From NCBI GenBank assembly GCA_964019135.1, contig OZ025257.1:13419971-13483970 (forward strand): 64,000 nt of DNA, given 5' to 3'. Positions 23,647 to 34,923 of the stretch are shown here, piece after piece. Numbering within the stretch: position 1 is the stretch's first letter; every line of letters starts with the position of its first letter. Made by a program: the position numbers and the translations under genes. The stretch comes from Arenicola marina (taxonomy: Eukaryota > Annelida > Polychaeta > Arenicolidae). The notes under the pieces are model-generated. The model was not told the origin of the DNA and ran no database searches. It saw only the letters and a list, made by a program, of their open reading frames with translations.

Positions 23647-26054
23647 AAATTTGCTTTTTTTAACGTTAAGAGATTAAGAGAGAAAAGTTCCTGGTTTAAT
23701 ACTTCACTACTCACATTACCTTTTGGCGCTAATGTACTAATTGTGCTAGAAAGGGTTGTATCGTCAGCGTAAATAATTGCACTAAATATTGCACTCGCTC
23801 TAGATATATCGTTTATATATATTATAAACAAAAGAGGGCCAAGTATTGATCCCTGTGGTACTCCTCGGGAGATCATAACTTCTTTTGATTGAACGTTATC
23901 TATGCTTACATACTGTTTGCGATTCTGAAGATAATTTTGTAGCAGTTTGAGCGCAAGCCCAGAAACCCCATAGTGCTTCAGTTTAGCTAATAGTATATCG
24001 TGATTAATGGTGTCAAAGGCTTTTGATAAATCAAGATAGATGTTTATCGGTATCTCCCCTTCGTCCAGTTTATGTATGGTTTTATCGATTAATTCCAGAG
24101 CAGCCAATTGGGTTGAATGTTTTTTCCGGAAACCATACTGACCACTGTTAAACAGGGTTTCGCGGTCAAAGTGGTCATACATCTGGTTATAAATTACTTT
24201 TTCAAAAACCTTTGATATGGCTGGTAAAATTGAAATTGGCCTATAATTGTCAATATTAGATTTTTCCCCCTTTTTAAAAACTGGTACTACTTTTGCAAGT
24301 TTCAATTTATCTGGAAACATACCAGTACAAATTGATTGATTAATGATGTGAGTAATTGCCTTACTTAAATCTACTTTTAATAGTTTCAGCATTTTCATTG
24401 ACATGTCATCATGTCCAGAACTAGCCTTAGGTTTCAGCTCATCAATTATTTTATTAGTGACGTTATGATCGATTAAATTAAACACCATTTTGTTTTCACA
24501 TGGATCACCTAGATAGTTAGTATAACTTTGGTTTGGGTCCGGTTTGATTTTACTGGCAAGTTTAGTACCAATGGTGCTAAAAAACTCATTAAATCCATTT
24601 ACTACAGCCGAACGGTCAGATGTTGGCTTGCCATTAATATTAAAGAGCCCGGGGAATTTGTCCTTTCGGTTTGATCTGCTAATGACGGATCTTATTGCTT
24701 TCCATGTTGCCTTGATGTCTCCCTTACATTTTTCGAAAGCATGGTAATAATACGATCTTTTGGCCAACCGAATGTTATTTTTTAATATGGTATCATACGT
24801 TCTAAGATTGGTTTTCAGAGTATCGTATTGACAGGACGTTGGCGCTGTCATTTTAAGTCTCTTGTAAAGTTTATCTTTAAACGCTATGGACTTTATGATA
24901 CCATTAGTGATCCAGTTTGCCTTTTTATGTTTCCTCTTGTTAAATTTAACTGTTTTGTCCGGTAAAAAAGTAGCCCTGGCCTTTGCTAGTACATCGTCCA
25001 TTATCTCATAATTGATATTAGGGTCGGCGCTAAGGTCACTGTTGAGTCTACCGAGAATATTTGCGTTTGCAATGTACTGTTTAAATTGTAGCATTGACTG
25101 TGGATCATTGGTTTTTATATTAATATAAGTGGGCGTTTTATTTGAGCGTCGTATATCTATGTCTAAACATAAGAAATAAGGGAGGTGGTCTGAAATGGCC
25201 TTCAATAAAATTCCCGTCGTTGTATTCAACGAACTGGGTGTTAATTTACATAAAAAATTATCGATCAATGTACCCCTATTACGTGACAATCGGGTCGGTA
25301 GTGTGATTTTGGGAAGAAAACTGCAAGACATGATGCAATCAAAATAATCGCTAATGGCCGGTTTTTCATTAATCATTAGGAGGTCAATGTTGAAGTCACC
25401 TGCTAAAATACATTCCCTATTAGGTTTGCTTCTCTCAAATGAAAAGAGAACCTCAGACAATTCTTCTGAAAAGGTTGCATAGTTTTCATTGATGTCGCAT
25501 GGAGGTCGATATATATTTCCTAGAAGCATTTTCTTGTCAGTATTACGTCCATATACTTCAATGAATTGCCCTTCCCATATATTCGTCTTAATCGGGTTAT
25601 CTATAAAATTAAATGCATATGACTTATTGAGATATATAAGCAGACCTCCACGCGTGCTACAGGATTTACCCTGCGATATCAATACATAGTCATCGAGTTC
25701 GAAAATGCCAGTATCAGCATCATCTGATAACCAGGTTTCTTGTAAACAGACTGCACATAACACAACATTACAATCACGTAGAACCTCTAAAAACACTTTC
25801 AATTGATCAATTTTAGAACGAATGGAGGCAATATTTAAACTAAGCATGGTGAACTCATGTCGCTTACTCTCCATGACCTTAATAAACCCATCCAAATCAC
25901 AGTAAGGTGAGTGTTCAATAATAATTTCTTCCGAACAATCAATGTCAGATTTGCCATTACAATTAACTTTTAATGTATCAATAAGTGAATTAATATTTAC
26001 ACCCCCAACATTTGTTAAGATGTCACCAACATTCTCGTTACCCACAATCGACAT
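23616..26054 (-). CDS. LINE ORF2: AP endonuclease and reverse transcriptase (interrupted)
   Basis: The 812-residue open frame encodes the enzyme that nicks target DNA and reverse transcribes the element RNA at the nick. Residues about 66-300 form an exonuclease-endonuclease-phosphatase domain: SLN at 72-74, catalytic Glu in QETWL (residue 106), GDFNID at 219-224, and SDH at 288-290. Residues about 585-775 form the RT core: VVPVFKKGEKSN, NYRPISIL, GFRKKHST, LDLSKAFDTINHDIL, GVPQGSILGPLLF and the catalytic IYADD (761-765). The frame goes wrong at about residue 793: the KK codon run is read in the wrong phase and a stop follows at 23616. The family reading continues in another frame (22900-23646). 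The motifs are those of the CR1/L2/Daphne part of the jockey superfamily. All catalytic residues inspected are intact, which suggests a fairly young insertion. Confidence 0.9.
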   Translation of the reverse strand: MSIVGNENVGDILTNVGGVNINSLIDTLKVNCNGKSDIDCSEEIIIEHSPYCDLDGFIKVMESKRHEFTMLSLNIASIRSKIDQLKVFLEVLRDCNVVLCAVCLQETWLSDDADTGIFELDDYVLISQGKSCSTRGGLLIYLNKSYAFNFIDNPIKTNIWEGQFIEVYGRNTDKKMLLGNIYRPPCDINENYATFSEELSEVLFSFERSKPNRECILAGDFNIDLLMINEKPAISDYFDCIMSCSFLPKITLPTRLSRNRGTLIDNFLCKLTPSSLNTTTGILLKAISDHLPYFLCLDIDIRRSNKTPTYINIKTNDPQSMLQFKQYIANANILGRLNSDLSADPNINYEIMDDVLAKARATFLPDKTVKFNKRKHKKANWITNGIIKSIAFKDKLYKRLKMTAPTSCQYDTLKTNLRTYDTILKNNIRLAKRSYYYHAFEKCKGDIKATWKAIRSVISRSNRKDKFPGLFNINGKPTSDRSAVVNGFNEFFSTIGTKLASKIKPDPNQSYTNYLGDPCENKMVFNLIDHNVTNKIIDELKPKASSGHDDMSMKMLKLLKVDLSKAITHIINQSICTGMFPDKLKLAKVVPVFKKGEKSNIDNYRPISILPAISKVFEKVIYNQMYDHFDRETLFNSGQYGFRKKHSTQLAALELIDKTIHKLDEGEIPINIYLDLSKAFDTINHDILLAKLKHYGVSGLALKLLQNYLQNRKQYVSIDNVQSKEVMISRGVPQGSILGPLLFIIYINDISRASAIFSAIIYADDTTLSSTISTLAPKGNVSSEVLNQELFSLNLLTLKKANLCYFICHKSG

Positions 26055-26129
26055 AGAAAATCAGTGCAATAATATTGTGAATCTCCGCAAACAGGCAAAT
26101 AAACAAGTGTACAGAAACATATAAATGAA

Positions 26130-27165
26130 CCTTTAAACAACAAACAGTTTTGTCATGGGTGTCCATTTCACTCAGCTTTTCACCAGAAACACACCCGGGT
26201 AGCGCAATTAACCTGTATTTGAAGAGTGACGGCTTCCTAATTAGTTACAACATTATATCTGCATACAAAATAACAAAACATTGTGACTGATATGAACACA
26301 GCCGGTTAAAGCAGCAGCGCAGAAACTGCAATTAACCTAATTCTGTATAACTCACAGAACACCGTGGCCATTACAAGGCGCAATCATCAGCGGTAACACC
26401 TGGCATATCACCCTTGTGGGGAAGGCCCCTGGACACTGAACATACATACCGTGCCACGCGGGCAGTTTACTGACTGGATCGAACTAGTCTTTCGCGGGGG
26501 GAGAGAACGTATGGGACGTAGACAGAAGGCACAAATGTAAAACCACTTACGATCTTTTACTGTTTAACATCAGTCATTAGAGCTCGTTTTTTCTATGCCG
26601 AGATATACCGAGTAGATTTGCTTCACACCCCTATATTGAGCCATTTATTTGAAACAGGAGTGGGCTACGCTAATTTATGCCACTACGACACTACCATACA
26701 GCTCGAGGGGGCAAACCGTGAACCCTTTGGGGCAGGGCTTGTGTAAACACATGGCAGAGCATTCATGCATATCAAGCTATTGGGTCCTATGGCCCGTTAT
26801 AGAGGAAACAAACAAGAACAATTAACAATTAACGTTTGAGCTCGGTGTCATTAATGAGTGAGCTCTCCGTCTTCAGGCTTGGCTGATGACGGGTGGGAGC
26901 CGAAGGGGCGTGCGTCGTACAATCGACAACCAAGGCAAATATAAACAATAAACATTGACGCTGGCCTTAGTGTTTGTTTTACAACCAGAATGCCAGAAAG
27001 TTTCTAAACCTTTCAAATTGTATAGGCATATAGGAACATGGCTACACACCTGGATGAATATGTAGTATGAAACTACTCTTTTGACGAGTGTTGACGAGGC
27101 CGTTGTTCATATTGGAGGAGGATGGGAACTCATGATTGCCGATGCTTCTGTAACGCGGATGTCAC
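26130..27165. other. Possible LINE 5' flank and unassigned DNA
   Basis: 26130-26560 could include 5' untranslated sequence of the minus-strand LINE but has no diagnostic motif. 26560-27165 holds no recognised feature. Confidence 0.35.
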
Positions 27166-27169
27166 GGCT

Positions 27170-27880
27170 GATTCCAGTAGTTGAAAGGGCTAAGACCATA
27201 TATTGCAATAATAGGAGATCATGTATCTACGAACAGTAAGACATTTTTCCAAAACCCAGATATCATAACTGATTTGACAAAGCTCAAATGTAAAGGGTTT
27301 TATAATATACTATTACGTAGAAAGGCAGAAAAACATATAGCGCAAGGGAAATTAGGTACATTGTTTTCGGATCAAGAAATCACGTACTCTGATGTATATG
27401 TGAACGAAGTATAGTAAAGATTCAAGATCTTAGACTTGCAGAATTCAGATACAAAATACTAAACCTAATACTCCCATGTAATAAAAATTTGTATAAATCG
27501 GGGAAAACTAACAGCGATGGTTGTCAAATATGCGGAACCGAGGAAGATATCTGGCACCTTCTATCCCAATGTAAGCATGCAAAGAAAATATGGTCTTGTA
27601 CTGCCGATGTATTAAAAATTGATATTTGTTTACATAATGTTGTATTAGGGGACAAGAATACAACAACCAATTTTATTATCTCACTTATGACCTATTTTAT
27701 TTATGAGGAATGGCTGGTATGCAACGCCCAACAGAAATCAAAAACTTGGAGCGAAACTGTCCCCTTCCTTAGAAGAGAACTGCACTATCGATCATTAATA
27801 TATAAGAATATACTTAGTACAGAATCGAGAGATATATTATATAGAATGCAACAGCACTTAGCGACAATTTAGTAAATTAG
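27170..27880 (+). pseudogene. LINE C-terminal remnant with zinc-knuckle motif (L1/Tx1-like)
   Basis: Two frames, 27181-27414 and 27425-27872, join after a one-base frame change near 27405. The second reads LAEFRYKILNLILPC (before the first Met), then a Cys-rich knuckle CQICGTEEDIWHLLSQC with following KKIW, the zf-RVT arrangement C-x2-C-x7-H-x4-C found downstream of the RT in L1/Tx1-type LINEs. No RT or endonuclease is left, consistent with 5' truncation. It is not related closely to the 22.6-26 kb element. Confidence 0.75.
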
Positions 27881-28224
27881 TATCTGGACAACATTGTCAG
27901 ATTATACCTAACTGTATACTTGCTGTGAACAAATGTTTTATATGTCAGATGTATGGCTGCTATGTACCCACAACTATTTGGATTCCAAATAAACCATTTT
28001 ACAACAACAAAAAATATATATATTATTTTGGTATTCCGTTCTTGTCAGACTCTTGTAAATATTGCTTACCCCAGTTTCAAATCAATGTGAAAGAGGCTGG
28101 CAAATTCAATCTTCACTTCTTATGATGTTGTGCAGGTACAATCAAATGTAGTGTTATTCTTTGTTATACTTTTGTATTTGACTTTAACGTAAGATTTAGT
28201 TTCCGCACATTTTAGTTGAATGTT

Positions 28225-28400
28225 GCTTTTGTTGGAAGCCCTTTGCATTTGGTTGGTTGACCATTGTGTTGAGTGTGGGTTCAACTCCCACCTGGGTTTT
28301 ACATAGCAGCTTCATAAAAGTGTGCATATGTATATGAAAACCTATGTATATGTTGCATCTGACAATAAAACATATGACACTTTATAAATGTAGTCATTTC
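28225..28400 (+). repeat. Degenerate tRNA-like (SINE) fragment
   Basis: 28275-28291 forms a perfect T-arm: GTGGG, loop TTCAACT, CCCAC, containing the pol III B-box GGTTCAACTCC. An A-box upstream is not convincing and no cloverleaf closes, so this is more likely an old SINE head than a tRNA gene. The following 100 bp (ATATGTATATG repeats, CAATAAAACATATGACAC) may be its tail. Confidence 0.5.
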
Positions 28401-29660
28401 TGGCTGAATAATCTAGTCCTGCATCTTAAGTGTATTTTATGAAATGTGTATGAAATAAAAAGGTACTTGAAAGTGACATTTATATTATTACAAGAAAGAA
28501 ACCAATGCACATATTTTCAGCTAAGTTTTCCACAATAGGTCTTCATCGATATTTAGGTTTATATGTATAATATAGCAGGTACATTTTTTTTCCAAATCCA
28601 TAAGGGAGCTTGTCTGATTGGTTGACATACCTTGTGTGAACAGTGTCATATTTATCAAGACAAATTAGCTATGGCCTACATTTCCTGAGAATGATACATG
28701 AGCAAAGCAAGGGCAACACTCGAAAGCATGCTTTGTTTATCTCAACATCTAGGTCAGGTACATCAATATGCTGTTTGGTATGTGAACAGAGGCACAGAGT
28801 GGTGGCATAACAGAGGCAGCAGACATTTTATATATATCCCTATATACAATCTGCCAAAGGAAACAGACAAAGAGTTAAAAAAATTAACACAAATGAATTA
28901 TGAGTTACAAAATGAAAGATAAAAAAGAGGAAGGACAATGTGGGGACAATCTAATTGAAATACTGGGTATACCAAATGAACAAATTAAAACATCTGGGAA
29001 AAAAATTCTACCAGTGTTTCCAGCCGCATTTTACTCTGTCAGAAATCACATAATGAGATCTTCTTTGCATTTATAAAAGACTATTGGTGATGAAAAAAAT
29101 AATATGCAGATCACTCGTAATCTAAAATTGGATATCAAGATAGATGTCACATATCAATTTTTATGTCAACATAATAAATATATATTGATCCATATGCATG
29201 CATACTGGAAAATCAAACTTACCTCTAAAAAATTAAGGATAGACACTAACACAAACTTATTATGCACCCCTTCAAACAATGAACTATTCTTCGCTGCTAT
29301 AATCGTAAAGCAGTCACTCAGCCAAACGCCCATCGTAAATTTCACTTAGCCATATAGAAACATTGCATCAGTGTGGTGGTAGGGAGGGGGGGGTGTTAGG
29401 GTGGTAAGGGGCATTTCCATTTCCACGAAAATACAAAATGAAGGAAATAATTCTTCATTAATTGAGAATGGGCTATTAGTTGACCATGATGCTTAAATAT
29501 TTTCAGTTTTCGTGAACTGGAAATTTTAATATTAAATAGTCTTGAATCATAAACTGGCCACTTTATCTAGCCAGCATCGACCATTTAATTTTATTGTGAC
29601 CTGGGATTAAAGATATTTATTTTTTGTGATCAGGGAACATGACCCCCACCCACCCTCTGT
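28400..29660. other. AT-rich unassigned DNA
   Basis: Three short open frames (28698-28922, 29104-29349, 28930-29070 region) are lysine/asparagine rich, as expected from AT-rich DNA. A weak resemblance to LINE-encoded sequence around 28840-28990 could not be supported. No gene is called. Confidence 0.35.
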
Positions 29661-29672
29661 GGTCAAAGGCAG

Positions 29673-29740
29673 GGTAACAGCTAGTGCTAAATCACTCCGT
29701 ATACCCCTTGTATGGAGTGATTTAGCACTAGGTAACAGCT
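29673..29740. repeat. Perfect 18 bp-stem hairpin flanked by direct repeats
   Basis: CTAGTGCTAAATCACTCC at 29681-29698 is the exact inverse complement of 29714-29731; the 15 bp between contains a further ATAC/GTAT pairing. The hairpin is bordered by GGTAACAGCT at 29673-29682 and again at 29731-29740. This is the geometry of a tiny insertion with target duplication or of a snap-back replication error. Confidence 0.85.
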
Positions 29741-29744
29741 TGAG

Positions 29745-30270
29745 AGGCACTATTTTCGGCCCAAACAGTCATCCACTTCCATCGGCAATCACTCCATTAA
29801 TCGTGGGGCGCTTACGAGCGCTTTTACATTTTAAGAAAGAAGACATGACAGGCTATAAATGGAGTGAGTTTCATTGCTAGAGCTTTTTTCGTTAAGATGT
29901 GCGAGGCCTTGACATTTCACTCAAAAACAGACTTTATGAACCAACCGAACGGAGGGATCTGTCAAATGTTTGAATTTTTTTTTTTTATTGAAACAGACGA
30001 TGTCAGTACCAATTGTATATATATCCATAAACATTGAAGCATAAGAAGACTTAATCGCCAGTTTTATATCATAAATGCTTCACGGTGGCTGGTTACTAAG
30101 ATTTTACTAGTACGGGCCGCTTCGAAAATGTACCTCACGGTTCTCCTTTGTTTACAGCACCCTATTATCGCCCGGTATAGGTGACGCTGCTGCGGTTGTA
30201 ACCTCCTCTGTTCAATCGCATGGACATACGAAATTTAAAAAAAAATAAAAATATAAAAACATACCTGTGT
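29745..30270. other. Unassigned intergenic DNA
   Basis: No recognised gene. A short hairpin follows at 30273-30304 (TGCTATAG and its complement CTATAGCA, spacer 16). Confidence 0.35.
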
Positions 30271-30356
30271 GTTGCTATAGAAGCTCGCTTCGCTCGCTAT
30301 AGCATACAACATGAAAGAAAACAGAGCGTACATACAAAGTCCAATGAAAACTTACA

Positions 30357-30424
30357 TTTAATTTACCCTTTATCCATCAGTTCTTCCACTTTTAATTTAC
30401 CCTTTATCCATCAGCTCTTCCACT
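30357..30424 (+). repeat. Two tandem copies of a 34 bp unit
   Basis: TTAATTTACCCTTTATCCAT followed by CAGTTCTTCCACTT is directly repeated once with a single T/C change. Confidence 0.85.
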
Positions 30425-30426
30425 TG

Positions 30427-30890
30427 TTATAATATTTTTTTTTCGGTCTCCTTAGAAAGAATTGAAGTTTCTAATTTATATATCGTTTTGATTTGTCTTA
30501 TCACAGCTGGAAGAACTAAACTTTTATCTTTACATCGTGCGACAAATATATACTTTTTCACCATTATACACATGTGGTCTACCAATAAATGTTCCTGTTC
30601 TGTTATGCCCAGAAAAACGTTCATCTTATTAATAAGCTTTGATATGCCAATATATGGTCGAAGGTAAGTAATAAAAGTTTCCCACAAGTGCTGTACAACT
30701 GGACAATCCCAAAATAAATGCTCCATCGTTTCTGTTTCTATTTGACAAAATGCACAAACTTCGCTTTCCTTGATGCCACACATTTTCAAATACTTATTTG
30801 TTGCAGTGATTCTTTGCAATATCTTGTATTGGAAGCTCCGGCACTTATTCTCAGTAGTAGACTTAAACGGTTGAGAAAAGATATCTATTC
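30427..30890 (-). pseudogene. LINE C-terminal remnant with zinc-knuckle motif
   Basis: The 130-codon minus frame reads ILQRITATNKYL, then CAFCQIETETMEHLFWDC with following LWETF: the C-x2-C-x8-H-x4-C zf-RVT signature of L1/Tx1-like LINEs. The reading stays open upstream of the first Met to about 30880. Only the C-terminal end survives. It differs in sequence from the 27.2 kb and 54.3 kb remnants, so it is a third lineage or a strongly diverged copy. Confidence 0.75.
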
Positions 30891-30894
30891 ATTT

Positions 30895-31250
30895 GTTGTT
30901 TGTTGGCTACAACAAGTGTACATTTATTAGTGTTGAGAGGTCGCATGGGGAGGATGTAACCGGAATAGTGTATAGTTTTGGTTGGGATCAGGCGTGCAGT
31001 GTGGATTGTTTTATATCCTGTATCAAAGGCTTTAAAGTGTCTTTATAAATAAATACTGGAACAGTATACTTGCATTTCCTTCATCTTTTATGTTTGCTGG
31101 TTACAATATTGAACTTTTCTGAATGCGAAAAGCTGTTAAACCGATAACCAAGTAGTAAAAATGCTGAACCGAAGACTTGAAGCCACAACCCCTACCAAGA
31201 CAAGTATATCTGTGCAGTCGCCACAACATGACACCCCGCCGGCACGTTAC
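30895..31250. other. Unassigned intergenic DNA
   Basis: No gene or repeat recognised. Confidence 0.35.
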
Positions 31251-31256
31251 ATAATA

Positions 31257-31685
31257 TATGAGCGGTTAGACAGTTGAGAAAACCAGCATGCGGCTCGTTC
31301 ATGAGTGACTGTCGAATGGCGAGCTAATGTGCTGCATGGGGTTTTCCATGTCGTATGACGTAATAATCATCATGATTCGCATGTGTGTGCGATGTGTCTA
31401 TGCTTACGTAACAACAATCCTTATATCGACTGACAAGGCGAAGACAATGATGTTCCGTTTGTTCCGCAGAGATGTGAACAAAATACCACACTTCCGACAG
31501 TTTCGTCTAACAGACCACATGCATTATGCAGAGATAAATTTCTTATTTTTAACTATATTATGATCTTATCTTATATTAAAGCACCAGCGTGATGCGCACT
31601 CGTTCTAAGAGCACGTGTTTTTTTGTTGATCCCCAAAAGACCTAAAAAGGAAAAAGAACCCGCGAGAACTGTACAGCCTTATAGG
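31257..31685 (+). repeat. Dispersed repeat family Y, continuous copy
   Basis: Continuous version of the blocks found separately at 17942-18235 and 19930-20205: GAGCGGTTAGACAGTTGAG, GGGGTTTTCCATGTCGTATG, GGCGAAGACAATGATG, ACATGCATTATG, then TTTTAACTATATTATGATC, GTGATGCGCACTCG, AGCACGTG, CGCGAGAACTGTACAGCC. The length is about 430 bp. No ORF is conserved. Confidence 0.75.
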
Positions 31686-31689
31686 GCAT

Positions 31690-33300
31690 GCAAGTGAATA
31701 TCGTTTTAAGTGTGCGATACCTTGCAAGATCAGGTTTTAGTGACAACGACGTTATATGCGATCTTAATTTTCCACTGCGCAGTTCACTCGCTCCTTGCTT
31801 GACGAAAAAAAAAGATTGTCATCCTAGTCACGATTTGGGACATGGAACCGAGCGCGAGCGGTGGGTACGGCGAGAAACGGTCCCATGGGTCCCTTCTGGA
31901 CCTGCATGCAACTTAAATAAGCACATGTTAACTATCTAGTGACAATATATTGGTAGATGACACTTTAAACTTGTATTTTTCCAATAACTGCGTTCAGTAA
32001 ACTTGGCGCACTGCAGCCGGCTAAACACCCAATCTTTACGCTGGCCTGACAGTGTTGCCGACGGCCGAATTAAAGATGACAAGCAAAAAAGACATAGTTA
32101 TCGGGAATGGTTTTTGAAGTATTTAATTGTATTAACTTATATATTGTGCCATTATATAAATCCTTAATCATGTCCGTTGTATTTAGCAAATATTTGATGT
32201 CAAACAATTTCTTTTCTACATTTTTGTCTGAGATATAGTACACATAGATGTTGATCTAAGCTCACGACAATATGTACTATACATATGTTTCTATCTACGA
32301 TTCTTTTTCAATTTGTCCAATTTTGTTTGATTATATTGGAATGGAGTTTCTTGCAAATAGACAGTCAAGTGAACATACTACTAACACATTGCAAAGTATG
32401 TAAATATAAATTAGACAAGAGTACAAGTACGTAGTCGCAAAAGTCAACTAAATCTATGAAGAAATGAAGACGACATAAAAGGAGCACTTTTTAAATTAAA
32501 TTTAAGAATTTGCAAATGTCATGAATAATCTTTGTCATCACGGAAAGTAGAAAGTTAATGATTATGGCCTATTGAACTGTAATTTTTAAATAATGGAACA
32601 CATTATAATATATACTATAGCAACCGAGCGGAAGTCTGAAAAAATTATTATGCCACAATCCATTTATTACGATATACAGGATTCATTAAAAAAAGGAGCA
32701 TGTCTTGGTGCTCTTGTTATAACTGTGGTTAAATGAAGGTGAAGGGACGACATTGACAACATGTACCATATATATTGATGATTAGTTATTTTAGTGCTAT
32801 TTGCGATGCTCATGCTGGTTAATTGAAAATCTATCTATATAAACCTGCCAAAAAAAGTCTTATGTATTGTCCTTATGTGCTAATTGTTATTATGGATATT
32901 TTTCTTAGTTTGTATTTCTCTTGTTTTGTTATTATATGTCATATGTGTAGAAAACAGTTAAGTACCAACACAGGCGTAATTTAATCAAGAATTTGGGCGT
33001 ACAACATTACAGAGTTATGCAGCATTATTTTCAATTAACACACCAGTGCAGTGCAGATGAAAAAGTCAATTAAAATATGTATGAAGAAATAGAAAAGTCT
33101 ACAGACTGCATTAAAACCGTAAACAGAATCCCTATTTAAATAAAACTGTCTCAGTGTACAAATGTCTTGAACAGTGTCTGTCAACAAAGGTGGATTTATT
33201 GTAGAACAAATTCGATTATTAGTATATCATGTTCAACCGTATTGTCGTATTTTAGTTTGAAATCATAATTAACTGATGTTACTTCATTTAAATTAATGGA
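31690..33300. other. AT-rich unassigned DNA
   Basis: No ORF of note beyond 31939. Sequence at 32370-32530 and 33000-33190 has loosely similar phrases (AAAGTCAA..TAAA..TATGAAGAAAT), which may be an old duplication. Nothing else is seen. Confidence 0.35.
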
Positions 33301-33309
33301 ATATACTCG

Positions 33310-33705
33310 GACTTGAAGCCGTACATCCAAAATGAAATAAATAAAAAGTGGCAATCGTCCTGGGACGAACAATCCTCCAATAAATTACAACGACTTCAGC
33401 CTACTGTGGGTACTAAACGGCCAAGAATCCGCGGTAGGCGGAGGGACGTTGTCATTCGGAGACTCCGAATTGGACATACGTACCTCACCCATTGCTACCT
33501 CCTCAATGGAGAACCACCTCCCGAATGTGTTCCCTGTCAGGAACCCCCGACAGTGTAGCTCATTCTATTGAGATGCGTTGACTTCCAAGAAACAGGGGAT
33601 AATTATTACCAAACAACTAGTTTAAGACAACTTTTTAATACTGTAAGAAATCAAAAGATTTTGGACTATTTATCAGCAATAAATCTAGTCAAATATATGT
33701 GAAAT
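33310..33705 (+). pseudogene. LINE 3' remnant, I/jockey-type C terminus
   Basis: The frame 33313-33558 reads KWQSSWDEQ, then a Lys/Arg-rich RP..RGRRRDVVIRRLRIGHTYLTHCYLL, then CVPC. After a stop and frame change at about 33560 the reading continues with a VDFQET motif and RNQKILDYLSAINLVKYM up to about 33700. This order (RxGHTxLTHxYLL, CxxC, H/C, then Phe-Leu-x-x-Ile) is the post-RT region of I-like/jockey-like polyproteins. At least one frameshift and a stop make it dead. Confidence 0.7.
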
Positions 33706-33709
33706 CTAG

Positions 33710-34920
33710 TCAACATATACTGTCAAACAGTATATTTATCTATTTATTAATCTCGAAAGTGTGGTTTCAAAAACCAACATTAACATTCATGGTTTTATAT
33801 TCTGACAAATTATTGACTATCTTTTCACAATTCTTCCCTTTTATGGTTTTAAGACATTTTTCTCTATCATAATACTTGATATCCTCAGGGTTTTATATCT
33901 CTTGATCGTTTCCACATTGACTGCATTCATGGTTTTATTCATATCTACTTGACCCGTTATCATTTTTGCAATTGTTTTATCCTCAATATCACATGTATTA
34001 ATTTTCAGGGTTTTAGTATTGACTGCTGAGTTATTAAATTGAATCAAATCTACGTCCTATAACGCAACTAGTATGACAACCCTCTGCGCGAGGTATCTAT
34101 TGTTACACAGGGGGTGAGTCAAACTGCGCACTGAACAAAAAGCACGTGTTCGTTTGTTTATGCCGTAATGTCAACCAATCAACGTCGAAAATTTTAGCCA
34201 ATCAGCGTTGAGATGCTGACGTTGATATTGTTTTGCATCGTTTATTGTTTATGACCGTTATGTGGGGCTAGTATGCATGACGTTACGAATGATATTCTAT
34301 TGTTATGTTCGCCAGGTGGCTGTAAGGATAATTGTTGAGTCGGTTGATACGCGTTTTGTACCATGTGAACTGTTGACGGAACAATTCTTCGACCGTCTTT
34401 TCCCGGCGGCATGCTCGCCATAGGGCATGTCCTTTGGAATGCGTTCATCTTGAATGTATTATCTTGACAAAGACTGATACAGATGATATTTTTACTTCTA
34501 AGCAATCAATCGACTCGCTGTCGCACATTCGCCCAAAATAACATTCCACGAATCCTACCCCATAACCCACGGTTTTGGCAGCAACTCTTAAAATCTCCGT
34601 GTTATTCTCTAGCTAAACGGGCAACTTAAAATCTGTAGAAACCGTGTTTTCCAATTGAGAAAATTATGTTCGGAAAAATTAAGCGTATTAGATCACAACA
34701 TTGAACGATAAATGTAATTCGTAAATGATGTACTTATAGATAACCAAAAAACAAACAAATTATCAGAATTGTATAAACAAAGAACAAAATAATACGAGGT
34801 TGTATAATAATTTTATCACATTTTTTTTTAGACCCGTTATTACACACTCAGGCGAAATAGCGTTTTAAGCACTAGCTTACATCGCATATATCACCTACCT
34901 CGCATCTGCATTAACTGATT
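33710..34920. other. Unassigned DNA downstream of the GT61 gene
   Basis: Includes the 3' flank of the minus-strand glycosyltransferase. 34130-34165 contains another CACGTG/GTTCGTTTGTTT phrase like that at 19.69 kb. No clear AATAAA was found close to the stop codon; a GATAAA-type variant sits at about 34811-34817 on the minus strand. The short open frames (68 and 87 codons) are not recognised. Confidence 0.35.
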
Positions 34921-34923
34921 TCC

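Larger units (their letters stand above)
22600..26054 (-). mobile_element. CR1/jockey-superfamily LINE, 3.4 kb, near-complete ORF2 with one lesion
   Basis: Two minus-strand frames form one endonuclease plus reverse transcriptase polyprotein and its 3' tail. No ORF1 is seen upstream of 26054 on the minus strand, so the copy is 5' truncated or belongs to an ORF2-only lineage. The 3' region (22610-22900) contains T-rich tracts, a run of about 21 T on the sense strand, an AATAAA near 22613-22621 and a short TGATGG/TGATGA tail rather than a plain poly(A). Such simple-repeat tails are known in CR1/L2-like elements. No target-site duplication was identified. Confidence 0.85.
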
